Shown: piece by piece, positions 33,911 to 40,199 of the stretch
How the letters are laid out: each line of letters begins with the position of its first letter
Numbering within the stretch: the stretch's first letter is position 1
Source: Secundilactobacillus oryzae JCM 18671
GTDB lineage: Bacteria; Bacillota; Bacilli; Lactobacillales; Lactobacillaceae
Direction: 5' to 3'
Length of the DNA stretch: 40,199 bases
Assembly: GCF_000740055.1 (NCBI RefSeq)
Contig: NZ_BBJM01000020.1
Coordinates: 1 to 40,199 of the forward strand
Notes under the pieces: model-generated
Database searches by the model: none
Told to the model about the DNA's origin: nothing
Seen by the model: the letters and a program-made list of their open reading frames with translations, nothing else
Position numbers and translations under genes: made by a program

Positions 33911-34612
33911 TTATTTTTCGAGATAGAATTCAAAGCGTTCGCCAACATATTGAGTTCTAACATATTCAAATGGCCGCCCATCCGTCAGATACGTCACTTG
34001 ACGCAATCTCAGGATAGCTTCTCCACGTTTCATATCTAAGTATTCCGAAATTTGCTCAGAGGCAGACATAGCTGAAACCGTCTGTTGGGCGTGGCCGATG
34101 CTCAGATGCTCTTTGTCTTCAAGCGCCCGATATAGTGATTCAGTCACTTCATTTTTAGAGAGACCATTCACTAAACCAGCGGGCACCGTCGCAACTTCAA
34201 AACAAATCGGAATGTTATCGCCATACCGAATTCGTTCCATTCGCAGTACCTGGTCCCCATCCTGAAGTTTTAATTTTTCCATTTCACTCAGCGAAGGGGC
34301 CATCAAATGATAGGTAATGGTCTTACTCATCGGAACCTTGCCCTGAGCCAGCATTAAATCAGTAAAACTAGTTACGCCGGACATCTTTTCCTGAACTTTT
34401 TGGTTGGCGACATACGTGCCTGAGCCCACGTGACGTTCTAGGATTCCCTCATCAACAAGTGTTTGCACAGCCTGACGTAACGTCATTCGGCTCACACCAA
34501 ATTCAACCGCTAATTCCCGTTCAGATGGAATTCGATCTCCAATTGCCCATTTTCCTGCTTCAATTGCTTTACGAATATCATTATGAATTTGAATATAAAT
34601 TGGCGAACTCAT
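33911..34612 (-). CDS. nagR: GntR/HutC-family regulator of amino-sugar use (NagR/YvoA type)
   Basis: This is a 233-aa protein. The N-terminal winged helix has PSERELAVEFGVSRMTLRQA, then VQTLVDEGILERHVGSGTYV (about 27-68). A C-terminal UTRA ligand domain (about 90-230) has RMERIRYGDNIP and AILRLRQVTYLTDGRPFEYV. The location directly after nagA, plus a classic GGTATAGACC operator in the nagA promoter, identifies it as the GlcNAc-6-P/GlcN-6-P responsive repressor. It lies 17 bp downstream of nagA, in the same transcript, so it is autoregulated. Confidence 0.92.
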   Translation of the reverse strand: MSSPIYIQIHNDIRKAIEAGKWAIGDRIPSERELAVEFGVSRMTLRQAVQTLVDEGILERHVGSGTYVANQKVQEKMSGVTSFTDLMLAQGKVPMSKTITYHLMAPSLSEMEKLKLQDGDQVLRMERIRYGDNIPICFEVATVPAGLVNGLSKNEVTESLYRALEDKEHLSIGHAQQTVSAMSASEQISEYLDMKRGEAILRLRQVTYLTDGRPFEYVRTQYVGERFEFYLEK

Positions 34613-34629
34613 TATTCAACACTCTCTTC

Positions 34630-35766
34630 TTAGTTATTCTTAAAGACGTTTCCTAAACTGTAGGTCGCTTCAAGGTTGAGCTGCTGATCAAACACATTTA
34701 AGTCAGCGTCCTTCCCAGCAGTCAGAAGACCTTTTTGTTCGAGGCCAAATTCCTTAGCTTGGTTCACAGAGCTCATTTGAACGGCTTCTTCTAGGCTGCA
34801 GCCAGTGAAAGCCATGATGTTCTTGAAGGCGTCAACGAAGGTTAAAACGGATCCCGCAAGGTTACCGCTTTCCAAACGGGCCTGCTTATCTTTAACGATG
34901 ACCTTTTGACCACCAAGTTCACTTTCACCCTCAGGCATCCCCTTTGCACGCATTGAATCAGTCACCAATTCAATGCGGTCGGCGCCTTTTTGTTCATATG
35001 CTAATTTAATCATATCTGGCACGATGTGGAAACCATCACAAATTAATTCGGCATACATGTTGTTTTCCAACATTGCATGGCCGGTTACACCGGGTTCACG
35101 ATGTTTAAACTCACGTTGCGCATTGTATAAATGAGTGACATGTGTCGCTTTGCTGGCTCGCAATTGTTCACGGGTTGCATTTGAATGTCCAACAGAAGGC
35201 ACAATACCGTGCGCCAAGCAGTAGTTTTCAAAAGCCTTAGCACCCTTATCTTCCGGTGCATATGTGATTAATTTGACGCGGTTACCAGAAAGTTGATTCC
35301 AATGATCCAGCAAGTCAACATCAGGATCTTTAATATATTTAGCTGGTTGTGCCCCTTTAAAGATTTCGGCAATGAAAGGGCCTTCCAAATGAATTCCTTG
35401 AATGACGGGATTCTTTTCGGCTGCTTGAGCAATTCCAACCATAGCTTGATCGATATTGGCGTTCGATTGGGTCATCGTTGTTGGGAAAATGCTGGTAATC
35501 CCTTCATGGACCATTTTGTTGACCATCGTGTTGATTTGATCAGCGTCACCATCCATTGCGTCCAATCCGTAGCCACCGTGACTATGAACGTCAATGAAAC
35601 CTGGCACAATCGTTTTACCTTCAACAATGATAATTTCATCTTCACCCTTAGCAACGTAATCGGCTACTGGACCGACACTTTCGATTGTTTTATCAAATCG
35701 AATATAGCCATCCTTAATAACTGATTCACCTGTGTAGATTACTGCATGTTTTAAAACCGTACTCAT
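34630..35766 (-). CDS. nagA: N-acetylglucosamine-6-phosphate deacetylase
   Basis: The enzyme removes acetate from GlcNAc-6-P, giving GlcN-6-P for glycolysis or cell-wall synthesis. The 378-aa amidohydrolase has the metal motif VHSHGGYGLDAMDG (about 60-73), IHLEGPFI, VGHSNATREQ, THLYNAQREFKHREPG, CDGFHI and LVTDSMRAKG. AGGAGG precedes the ATG. It leads nagA-nagR; nagB is not in the window, so the deaminase must be elsewhere. Peptidoglycan or chitin-derived GlcNAc is the likely substrate source. Confidence 0.97.
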   Translation of the reverse strand: MSTVLKHAVIYTGESVIKDGYIRFDKTIESVGPVADYVAKGEDEIIIVEGKTIVPGFIDVHSHGGYGLDAMDGDADQINTMVNKMVHEGITSIFPTTMTQSNANIDQAMVGIAQAAEKNPVIQGIHLEGPFIAEIFKGAQPAKYIKDPDVDLLDHWNQLSGNRVKLITYAPEDKGAKAFENYCLAHGIVPSVGHSNATREQLRASKATHVTHLYNAQREFKHREPGVTGHAMLENNMYAELICDGFHIVPDMIKLAYEQKGADRIELVTDSMRAKGMPEGESELGGQKVIVKDKQARLESGNLAGSVLTFVDAFKNIMAFTGCSLEEAVQMSSVNQAKEFGLEQKGLLTAGKDADLNVFDQQLNLEATYSLGNVFKNN

Positions 35767-35802
35767 TGGAATCCTCCTAAAAGTGAGTCTATTTACGCCT
35801 TA

Positions 35803-35832
35803 ATTATATATCGGTATAGACCAAACGCACAA
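35803..35832 (-). promoter_or_regulatory. Promoter of nagA-nagR with embedded NagR operator
   Basis: The -10 is TATAAT (35803-35808) and the -35-like TTGTGC is at 35827-35832, with an 18-bp spacer. The operator TTTGGTCTATACCGA (minus strand, 35811-35825) lies wholly in the spacer. It matches the palindromic TGGTnTAGACCA-type site known for NagR/YvoA (called dre). Binding would block polymerase directly. Confidence 0.8.
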
Positions 35833-35835
35833 GCT

Positions 35836-36636
35836 TTATTCAGACTCCGCGTTATTTCGTTCAATTGTCGCATCGATTCCCTTAACAACAGAAGTCATAA
35901 ATCCTGCTTCTTCCATTGCCAGTAAACCAGCCACTGTGCTGCCACCAGGTGACGAAACTCGATCAATCAGCTCAAACGGTACTTTGTCAGATTTCAAAAT
36001 CATTTCCGCAGATCCAGCTAGTGCCTGTGCCACAATTTTAGTTGCTTGTTCCTTATTCAAGCCATGCTTGACCCCAGCCCGACTCATCGAGTCAATAAAG
36101 AAATAAGCATAGGCAGGAGATGATCCTGCCAACGCACTAAACGTCGCAAATTGATCTTCAGGCATCTCAGTAGTCATGCCAATGGCGTCAAAGAGCCCCA
36201 CTGCTGAAGCCAGTTGCTCACCTCTGAGATTCTCATTGGCCTTAATAGCCGTCATGCCTTTGCCGATCTGGACATTTAAATTAGGCAACGTTCTCAAAAT
36301 TGGTAAATCATAATTGGTCATCTCTTCAATTTCACTAAGACTAATCCCAGCAACAATTGAAATCAAAACTTTATTTTGATGATCCAGTCCATCACGAATT
36401 TCCTTTAAAACGTGAGGTGCCATATTGGGGGTCACAGAGAGTACAATCAAATCACTCTGATCAACAACAGCTGCATTTGATTCAACCGCCTTAACACCCG
36501 TTAATTTGGCAAATTTTTGATAGGTTTGGTGGGCACTGTGCACGAAAATATCGTCACTCGTCACCTTTTTTGCGTCAAGTAATCCCTTAATGATTGCTTG
36601 AGCCATACCACCAACGCCAATAAAGCCAAGTTTCAT
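35836..36636 (-). CDS. proC: Pyrroline-5-carboxylate reductase
   Basis: The enzyme makes proline from pyrroline-5-carboxylate with NAD(P)H. The 266-aa protein (ATG at 36636, GGGAG upstream) has the N-terminal Rossmann motif MKLGFIGVGGMAQAIIKGLL, LIVLSVTPNMAP, VSIVAGISL and the C-terminal dimer/active region AGSSPAYAYFFIDSM, then VSSPGGSTVAGLLAMEEAGF. No proA or proB is nearby. No terminator is evident between proC and the nagA promoter. Confidence 0.96.
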   Translation of the reverse strand: MKLGFIGVGGMAQAIIKGLLDAKKVTSDDIFVHSAHQTYQKFAKLTGVKAVESNAAVVDQSDLIVLSVTPNMAPHVLKEIRDGLDHQNKVLISIVAGISLSEIEEMTNYDLPILRTLPNLNVQIGKGMTAIKANENLRGEQLASAVGLFDAIGMTTEMPEDQFATFSALAGSSPAYAYFFIDSMSRAGVKHGLNKEQATKIVAQALAGSAEMILKSDKVPFELIDRVSSPGGSTVAGLLAMEEAGFMTSVVKGIDATIERNNAESE

Positions 36637-36668
36637 GTCAATCAACTCCCATTTAATCGTATAGTCTG

Positions 36669-36697
36669 ACGATATCTAAGTTTTAGACCAATGTCAA
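36669..36697 (-). promoter_or_regulatory. Promoter of proC
   Basis: The -35 is a consensus TTGACA (36692-36697) and the -10 is TATCGT (36669-36674), with a 17-bp spacer. Confidence 0.6.
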
Positions 36698-36723
36698 TGG
36701 AACCGTTTGCGCTTTTGGACAAA

Positions 36724-36753
36724 AAAAGACCAGTCACACACCGTGACTGGTCT
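36724..36753 (-). terminator. Intrinsic terminator of the tRNA-Tyr/Gln cluster
   Basis: GACCAGTCAC pairs with GTGACTGGTC around a 5-nt loop. A run of seven T follows on the minus strand, right after the last tRNA-Gln. Confidence 0.93.
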
Positions 36754-36756
36754 CAA

Positions 36757-36828
36757 TTGGGCTAGCTGGGTTCGAACCAGCGCATCACGGGATCAAAACC
36801 CGTTGCCTTACCACTTGGCTATAGCCCA
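36757..36828 (-). tRNA. tRNA-Gln(TTG), copy 1
   Basis: The acceptor arms TGGGCTA/TAGCCCA, the anticodon stem CGGGT-TTTGATC region with TTG at the anticodon, and the T loop GTTCGAACC are all visible. The 72 nt are the usual length. The sequence appears identical to copy 2 at 36993-37064. CCA is not encoded. Confidence 0.95.
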
Positions 36829-36836
36829 ATAATTAA

Positions 36837-36919
36837 TGGATGGGAGTGGATTCGAACCACCGAACCCGAAGGAGCGGATTTACAGTCCGCCGCGTTTAGC
36901 CAGACTTCGCTACCCATCC
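36837..36919 (-). tRNA. tRNA-Tyr(GTA), copy 1
   Basis: The acceptor arms GGATGGG/CCCATCC, the anticodon GTA in the loop CTGTAAA and a long variable arm (CTCCTTCGGGTTC) are visible. The 83 nt fit a type II tRNA-Tyr. It is the downstream copy of a tandem Tyr-Gln pair and has its own promoter at 36936-36964. Confidence 0.95.
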
Positions 36920-36935
36920 GTAAACTACTTAAATA

Positions 36936-36964
36936 ATAATACGTTGTATTGAATAAATAGTCAA
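36936..36964 (-). promoter_or_regulatory. Promoter between the two tRNA Tyr-Gln pairs
   Basis: The -35 is TTGACT (36959-36964) and the -10 is TATTAT (36936-36941), with a 17-bp spacer. It precedes tRNA-Tyr copy 1. The -35 lies in the left arm of the inverted repeat at 36952-36994. Confidence 0.8.
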
Positions 36965-36994
36965 TAGTAAATTTCACTTTTTTGACTATTTATT
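36952..36994. repeat. Inverted repeat between the tRNA pairs
   Basis: AATAAATAGTCAA (36952-36964) and TTGACTATTTATT (36982-36994) are perfect 13-bp arms around 17 bp. The right arm touches the 3' end of tRNA-Gln copy 2. It could guide 3' processing of that tRNA, or act on the promoter. No T run follows, so it is not a standard terminator. Confidence 0.7.
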
Positions 36995-37064
36995 GGGCTA
37001 GCTGGGTTCGAACCAGCGCATCACGGGATCAAAACCCGTTGCCTTACCACTTGGCTATAGCCCA
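36993..37064 (-). tRNA. tRNA-Gln(TTG), copy 2
   Basis: This is the second copy of the 72-nt tRNA-Gln, with the same acceptor arms and TTG anticodon. It lies 7 bp after tRNA-Tyr copy 2. Confidence 0.95.
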
Positions 37065-37071
37065 AGAATAA

Positions 37072-37154
37072 TGGATGGGAGTGGATTCGAACCACCGAAC
37101 CCGAAGGAGCGGATTTACAGTCCGCCGCGTTTAGCCAGACTTCGCTACCCATCC
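37072..37154 (-). tRNA. tRNA-Tyr(GTA), copy 2
   Basis: This is the second copy of the 83-nt tRNA-Tyr, with the GTA anticodon and long variable arm. It is first in transcription order and is served by the promoter at 37179-37208. Confidence 0.95.
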
Positions 37155-37176
37155 GTTACAACAAAAATCAACTTCA

Positions 37177-38052
37177 CTATAATATCAAATATTTTTTCGT
37201 TTCGTCAAGCCCTATTTGCCACATTTTGTCATCATTTAGCCCAATTCGCATGACTTTTTGCTGCCAAGCCTGAAAATAACTATCTGCATGCCATTCTTGT
37301 TGCTTCCCCCGACTCACACCTACCGCCTGATTAAAATACCAGGTTCCGTTGATTTGTCGCGGTGTCCCAGCATCGTGAATGTGACCAAATTGAACAGCCT
37401 CAACTTGATACTGATGAATTAATTGTCCCATTTTGGGGCTTCCTAAAAAGCCGTTTGCCATATTCCAAAAACGATCATCGTCTGTAAAGCGAATATAGGC
37501 TATTTCCGGGACAAAATGGGTTAGAAAGATAATATGCTTATCAGCTTGTTTAGCCTTCTTAAACAGCTGCTCAGACTGTTTAAGTGCCAATTGCATTCGC
37601 TCTTCATCAGTTAGGGCTTGATTAATTTGACCATCAACCCAATAAGCTCGCTTCCAATGTTCAAAAGTTTCAGGAGCGCGATTAAGATTCGCCGCAAATC
37701 CATAATCATACCAGCCATTATTGCCAACCACCCGCCAATTAGTTTCTGGTACGTCGTAGAACTGATTATGGAGGTACGCTCCAGTTACAGGGCTCTCAAG
37801 CTCTTCAAAGGTCACGTGACGAAGCATGTCATGATTTCCGGCTACAAATTTGGCGGTGAGTGTTGGCATCGCCATACGCAGCTGATGAAGGTAGTTAAGC
37901 GTCTTAGTAAAGTCGTTAAAAATATCACCCGCGATTAAAAATAAATCGACTCGCTTTTCAGTAAACCATTGAACTTGTTGCTGAATAAAAGGTTCAATCT
38001 CCACTCGATTTAAATCCAAGTGCATATCACTACTCATCGCGACGACTGTCAT
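37177..38052 (-). CDS. Metallophosphoesterase family protein
   Basis: This is a 291-aa calcineurin-like phosphoesterase. Dimetal-site motifs in order are SSDMHLDLNR (D-x-H, about 7-16), IAGDIFNDF (about 39-47), FVAGNHDMLRH (about 69-79), FLTHFVPE and QFGHIHDAG. The substrate (protein, nucleotide or phosphodiester) is unknown. GGGAGG precedes the ATG. Its 3' end carries the promoter of the tRNA-Tyr/Gln cluster. Confidence 0.88.
   Translation of the reverse strand: MTVVAMSSDMHLDLNRVEIEPFIQQQVQWFTEKRVDLFLIAGDIFNDFTKTLNYLHQLRMAMPTLTAKFVAGNHDMLRHVTFEELESPVTGAYLHNQFYDVPETNWRVVGNNGWYDYGFAANLNRAPETFEHWKRAYWVDGQINQALTDEERMQLALKQSEQLFKKAKQADKHIIFLTHFVPEIAYIRFTDDDRFWNMANGFLGSPKMGQLIHQYQVEAVQFGHIHDAGTPRQINGTWYFNQAVGVSRGKQQEWHADSYFQAWQQKVMRIGLNDDKMWQIGLDETKKYLIL
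37179..37208 (-). promoter_or_regulatory. Promoter of the upstream tRNA Tyr-Gln pair, inside a coding region
   Basis: The -35 is TTGACG (37203-37208) and the -10 is TATTAT (37179-37184), with an 18-bp spacer. Both lie within the last codons of the metallophosphoesterase gene. Confidence 0.7.
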
Positions 38053-38071
38053 GCTTCATGCCTCCCAAAAT

Positions 38072-38112
38072 AAAAAAGATTACGCTATCCAGAGGATAAC
38101 ATAATCTTTTGT
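38072..38112 (-). terminator. Intrinsic terminator of dtpT
   Basis: AAAAGATTATGTTATCC pairs with GGATAGCGTAATCTTTT with a 2-bp mismatch around a 3-nt loop. It ends in T residues on the minus strand. Confidence 0.8.
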
Positions 38113-38120
38113 GAAAATGG

Positions 38121-39602
38121 TTAATCAACACCAGCCATTAATCGCTTGATTGGCTTAACGCAGAATGCCAGCACAATTCCGAAGAGGATTGAAAAAAGCC
38201 CAATCGCAGCAAAGTACTGAATTTCTGTTTCTGGTGTATAGAATTTAATAATTTGTGAGTTAACGGCTTGACCAGCTGAATCAGCCAAGAACCACATACT
38301 CATCATTGATGATTGGAATGCTCGTGGAGCTAGTTTTGTCGTTACTGATAAACCAATTGGTGAGATCAACAACTCAGCAATTTCGATAATTGCCCAGCTT
38401 CCGACTAACCAAAGTGGACTAACTCGCACGTGAGCGCCAAACATTGAAACTGGCACAACCATTAATAGGTAAGATAAACCAGCAATCACAAGTCCGTATG
38501 CAAACTTCATTGGTGATGATGGTTGCTTCTTGCCTAACTTCGTCCATAAGATGGCGAAAATTGGCGTGTACAGCAAGATAAACAATGGGTTAAGTGATTG
38601 ATACCAAGAAGCTGGAATCATGAAGCCACCCAAGTTATTTTGCGTTTGATCACCAGCAAAGAGTGCCAACACAACTGCGCCTTGTTCTTCAATTGCCCAG
38701 AAGATAGCAGCAGCGATGAACAATGGTACATATGACCAAACACGAGACCGTTCTTCTTTTGTTACCTTCTTGCTGGTTAGCATGATGACGAAGTAAACGA
38801 TTGGTGTGACGATCACAATGATACTTAAGAGTGAAATGAAGTTTGTTAACGTTAACGCGTTCATCACGAACATTAACAATAGAATTAAGGCAAAACCAAC
38901 AATTCCCGTAATCGTATAGATAGATAGGCGCTTAGCATCTCCTGGTTCAAGCGGATTGTTTGGATAAAGCGAGTCTTTACTCAAGAACTTACGCCCACCC
39001 ATCAAGTACTGTACCAATCCGAAGAACATTCCGATAGCGGCAAGTGAGAAACCAAAGTGGAAGTTGATATGTTGACCAACAAATCCAACTAGTAATGGTG
39101 CAACAAGTGAACCAAGGTTAATCCCGAAAACGAAGATAGTGAAACCTGAATCTCGGCGTAAGTCGCCAGGTGCATACAAGGTTCCGACCATTTCAGAAAC
39201 GTTTGGCTTCAATAAACCAGTTCCCAAGATAATCAAAACGATTGATAGGAACAAAGCTACTTTGCCAAATGGTAGTGCTAAACAGATATGACCAAACATG
39301 ATCAAGACACCACCATAGAACACAGTTCGCCGACTACCCCAGATTCGGTCACTCAAGAATCCACCAAGAACAGATGATAGATAAACCAGCGAACCATAAA
39401 TGGCCATAATAGACGCAGCGGTCGTCTTATCAATACCAAGACCGCCCTTAGCGATTGAGAAGTACATGTAGTACAGCAGGATAGCCTTCATACCATAGTA
39501 ACTAAATCTCTCCCACATTTCGGTGAAGAACAACGTAGAAAGTCCCTGCGGTTGTCCAAAGAAGGCTTTGTCGTAATCCTTCTGCTTTACTTTATTTTCC
39601 AA
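38121..39602 (-). CDS. dtpT: POT/PTR-family di- and tripeptide transporter
   Basis: This is a proton-driven importer of di- and tripeptides in the cytoplasmic membrane. I start it at the TTG at 39602 (493 aa), nine bases after GGAGG; the longer frame to 39656 lacks a ribosome binding site. The signature ExxERFxYYG is in FFTEMWERFSYYGMKAILLY (about 27-46). GTGLLKPNVSEMVG and FTIFVFGINLGSLVAPLLVG (the PTR2 region) follow. About 14 hydrophobic spans are visible. With pepC it fits peptide-based nitrogen nutrition. Confidence 0.95.
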   Translation of the reverse strand: MENKVKQKDYDKAFFGQPQGLSTLFFTEMWERFSYYGMKAILLYYMYFSIAKGGLGIDKTTAASIMAIYGSLVYLSSVLGGFLSDRIWGSRRTVFYGGVLIMFGHICLALPFGKVALFLSIVLIILGTGLLKPNVSEMVGTLYAPGDLRRDSGFTIFVFGINLGSLVAPLLVGFVGQHINFHFGFSLAAIGMFFGLVQYLMGGRKFLSKDSLYPNNPLEPGDAKRLSIYTITGIVGFALILLLMFVMNALTLTNFISLLSIIVIVTPIVYFVIMLTSKKVTKEERSRVWSYVPLFIAAAIFWAIEEQGAVVLALFAGDQTQNNLGGFMIPASWYQSLNPLFILLYTPIFAILWTKLGKKQPSSPMKFAYGLVIAGLSYLLMVVPVSMFGAHVRVSPLWLVGSWAIIEIAELLISPIGLSVTTKLAPRAFQSSMMSMWFLADSAGQAVNSQIIKFYTPETEIQYFAAIGLFSILFGIVLAFCVKPIKRLMAGVD

Positions 39603-39717
39603 TGTAATATTCCTCCAGACACATTGATGCCAAATCAGTGAATCGATACATTTCATTGTCTTTTGACATTAAAAAGCAACTAGGCTTCTTATAATTAAAA
39701 TTTAACACGTAAGGTCT

Positions 39718-39746
39718 AGTATACCCTGAATCAAAATTTTGAGCAA
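39718..39746 (-). promoter_or_regulatory. Promoter of dtpT
   Basis: The -35 is TTGCTC (39741-39746) and the -10 is TATACT (39718-39723), with a 17-bp spacer. It implies a leader of about 110 nt. Confidence 0.65.
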
Positions 39747-39898
39747 TTATTCTTCAATAAAAATTCATTTTTAGGGACTTTTTTTGAGTATTTTGTTTTT
39801 ACTTATGAATCTATATTCAAGAGATTACTATTTTCATTTTCTAAGATTCCCATTTTAGCACCATATTCAGTCCACTATCACCAAAAATTGACGCAACA

Positions 39899-39936
39899 AA
39901 AAAATAGGTCACAACATTTAAGTTGTAACCTACTTT
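39899..39936 (-). terminator. Intrinsic terminator of the rRNA/tRNA operon
   Basis: GTAGGTTACAAC pairs with GTTGTGACCTAT (with G-U) around a 6-nt loop. A run of T follows on the minus strand. It lies after tRNA-Thr. Confidence 0.9.
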
Positions 39937-39940
39937 TTAG

Positions 39941-40013
39941 TGCCGGCTGAGGAATTCGAATCCCCGACCCTCGGTTTACGATACCGATGCTCTACCAACT
40001 GAGCTAAGCCGGC
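39941..40013 (-). tRNA. tRNA-Thr(CGT)
   Basis: The acceptor arms GCCGGCT/AGCCGGC, the D loop AGCTCAGTTGGTAGAGC, the anticodon CGT in the loop ATCGTAA and the T loop are visible. It is 73 nt long. CCA is not encoded. It is the last gene of the rRNA operon. Confidence 0.93.
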
Positions 40014-40021
40014 ATTTTAAA

Positions 40022-40094
40022 CTCCGACAGGCGGGCTCGAACCGTCGACATCCTGATTAACAGTCAGGCGCTCTACCAACTGAGCTATGTCGGA
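40022..40094 (-). tRNA. tRNA-Asn(GTT)
   Basis: The acceptor arms TCCGACA/TGTCGGA, discriminator G, and anticodon GTT in the loop CTGTTAA are visible. It is 73 nt long and lies directly after 5S rRNA, a common arrangement. Confidence 0.95.
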
Positions 40095-40101
40095 ATAATT
40101 G

Positions 40102-40199
40102 GCGTGGCAACGTCCTACCCTCGCAGGGGGCGATCCCCCAACTACTATCGGCGTGCTAAAGCTTAACTTCTGTGTTCGGCATGGGAACAGGTGTATCCT
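40102..40199 (-). rRNA. rrf: 5S ribosomal RNA (5' part beyond the window)
   Basis: The minus strand reads the typical 5S core: ACACCTGTTCCCATGCCGAA, then CACAGAAGTTAAGC and GGTAGGACGTTGCCA near the 3' end. The 5' end, and presumably 23S and 16S, lie outside the window. The exact 3' end is uncertain by one or two bases. Confidence 0.95.

Larger units (their letters stand above)
39603..39940. other. AT-rich intergenic region upstream of dtpT
   Basis: No gene is visible over about 340 bp. It holds a dtpT leader of roughly 110 nt, the dtpT promoter, about 150 bp of AT-rich sequence without a motif I can name, and the terminator of the rRNA/tRNA operon at its far end. Confidence 0.7.

Noticed and set aside
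35293-35724. A 143-codon plus-strand frame opposite nagA
   Set aside because: It lies fully antisense to a well-supported nagA gene, has no ribosome binding site, and its composition is that of a frame shadow.
36669-36697. A NagR-like half site (TTGGTCTA) in the proC promoter
   Set aside because: Only one half of the palindrome matches; the other side (AAAACTT) does not. It is most likely chance.
36724-37160. CRISPR-like repeats at the tandem duplicated region
   Set aside because: The repeated units are the tRNA-Tyr and tRNA-Gln genes themselves, only two copies, with no spacers or cas genes.
36724-37208. tRNA cluster as an integration site for a mobile element
   Set aside because: No integrase, no attachment-site repeats other than the tRNA copies themselves, and the flanking genes are ordinary chromosomal genes.

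Overview
The window looks like chromosome from a low-to-moderate GC Firmicute of the family Lactobacillaceae (Lactobacillus in the old broad sense). Three things support this: the dut-radA-yacL-gltX-cysS-mrnC-rlmB-yacP-sigH-rpmG-secE-nusG-rplKAJL order of Bacilli without cysE, a PepC-type aminopeptidase, and a DtpT-type peptide transporter with a mannose-family PTS. Genus and species cannot be fixed from the window alone. Nearly everything is on the minus strand; only pepC, an LCP-family gene and a TagA-type glycosyltransferase are on the plus strand.

Region 1 (1-12601, minus) is housekeeping information processing. In transcription order it holds dut, radA, yacL, gltX, cysS, mrnC, rlmB, yacP/rae1, a SigH/ComX-like sigma factor, rpmG, secE, nusG, rplK, rplA, rplJ and rplL. 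RNA-level control is visible as an L10 leader before rplJ, two similar GTGGGAGG...CCAC elements before rplK and rplA, and a terminator-like hairpin between secE and nusG. secE and rpmG are short but clear.

Region 2 (12602-18400) holds pepC (+), gpmA, an EamA-type transporter, an AEC-type transporter and an LCP-family cell-wall gene (+), most with recognisable promoters and terminators.

Region 3 (18410-24540) is a sugar-uptake block. A four-component mannose-family PTS (IIA, IIB, IIC, IID as separate genes) is followed by a DUF956/ManO gene and a tubby/LURP-one-like gene. Its promoter carries a near-consensus cre site. Upstream lies a DeoR-type repressor plus HAD phosphatase pair that ends in its own terminator, and two tandem TTTCRAAYGAAA elements lie between the two units. 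A DUF2975 membrane protein with a small XRE regulator follows.

Region 4 (24570-38110) holds tRNA-Leu, sprT-like, tex, a helical unknown protein paired with a P-type Ca2+-ATPase, nadE-pncB (NAD salvage), a TagA-like glycosyltransferase (+), nagR-nagA with a clear NagR operator inside the nagA promoter, proC, a tandemly duplicated tRNA-Tyr/tRNA-Gln pair, and a metallophosphoesterase.

Region 5 (38121-40199) holds dtpT, then the 3' end of an rRNA operon: 5S rRNA (cut by the window edge), tRNA-Asn, tRNA-Thr and a terminator.

I found no mobile element, prophage, CRISPR array or defence island, and no clearly undescribed system. The most useful second-look items are regulatory: the paired L1-like elements, the tandem operators upstream of the PTS, the palindrome in the EamA promoter, the secE-nusG hairpin and the duplicated tRNA pairs. 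At least six genes appear to start at TTG, which matters for start-site annotation.
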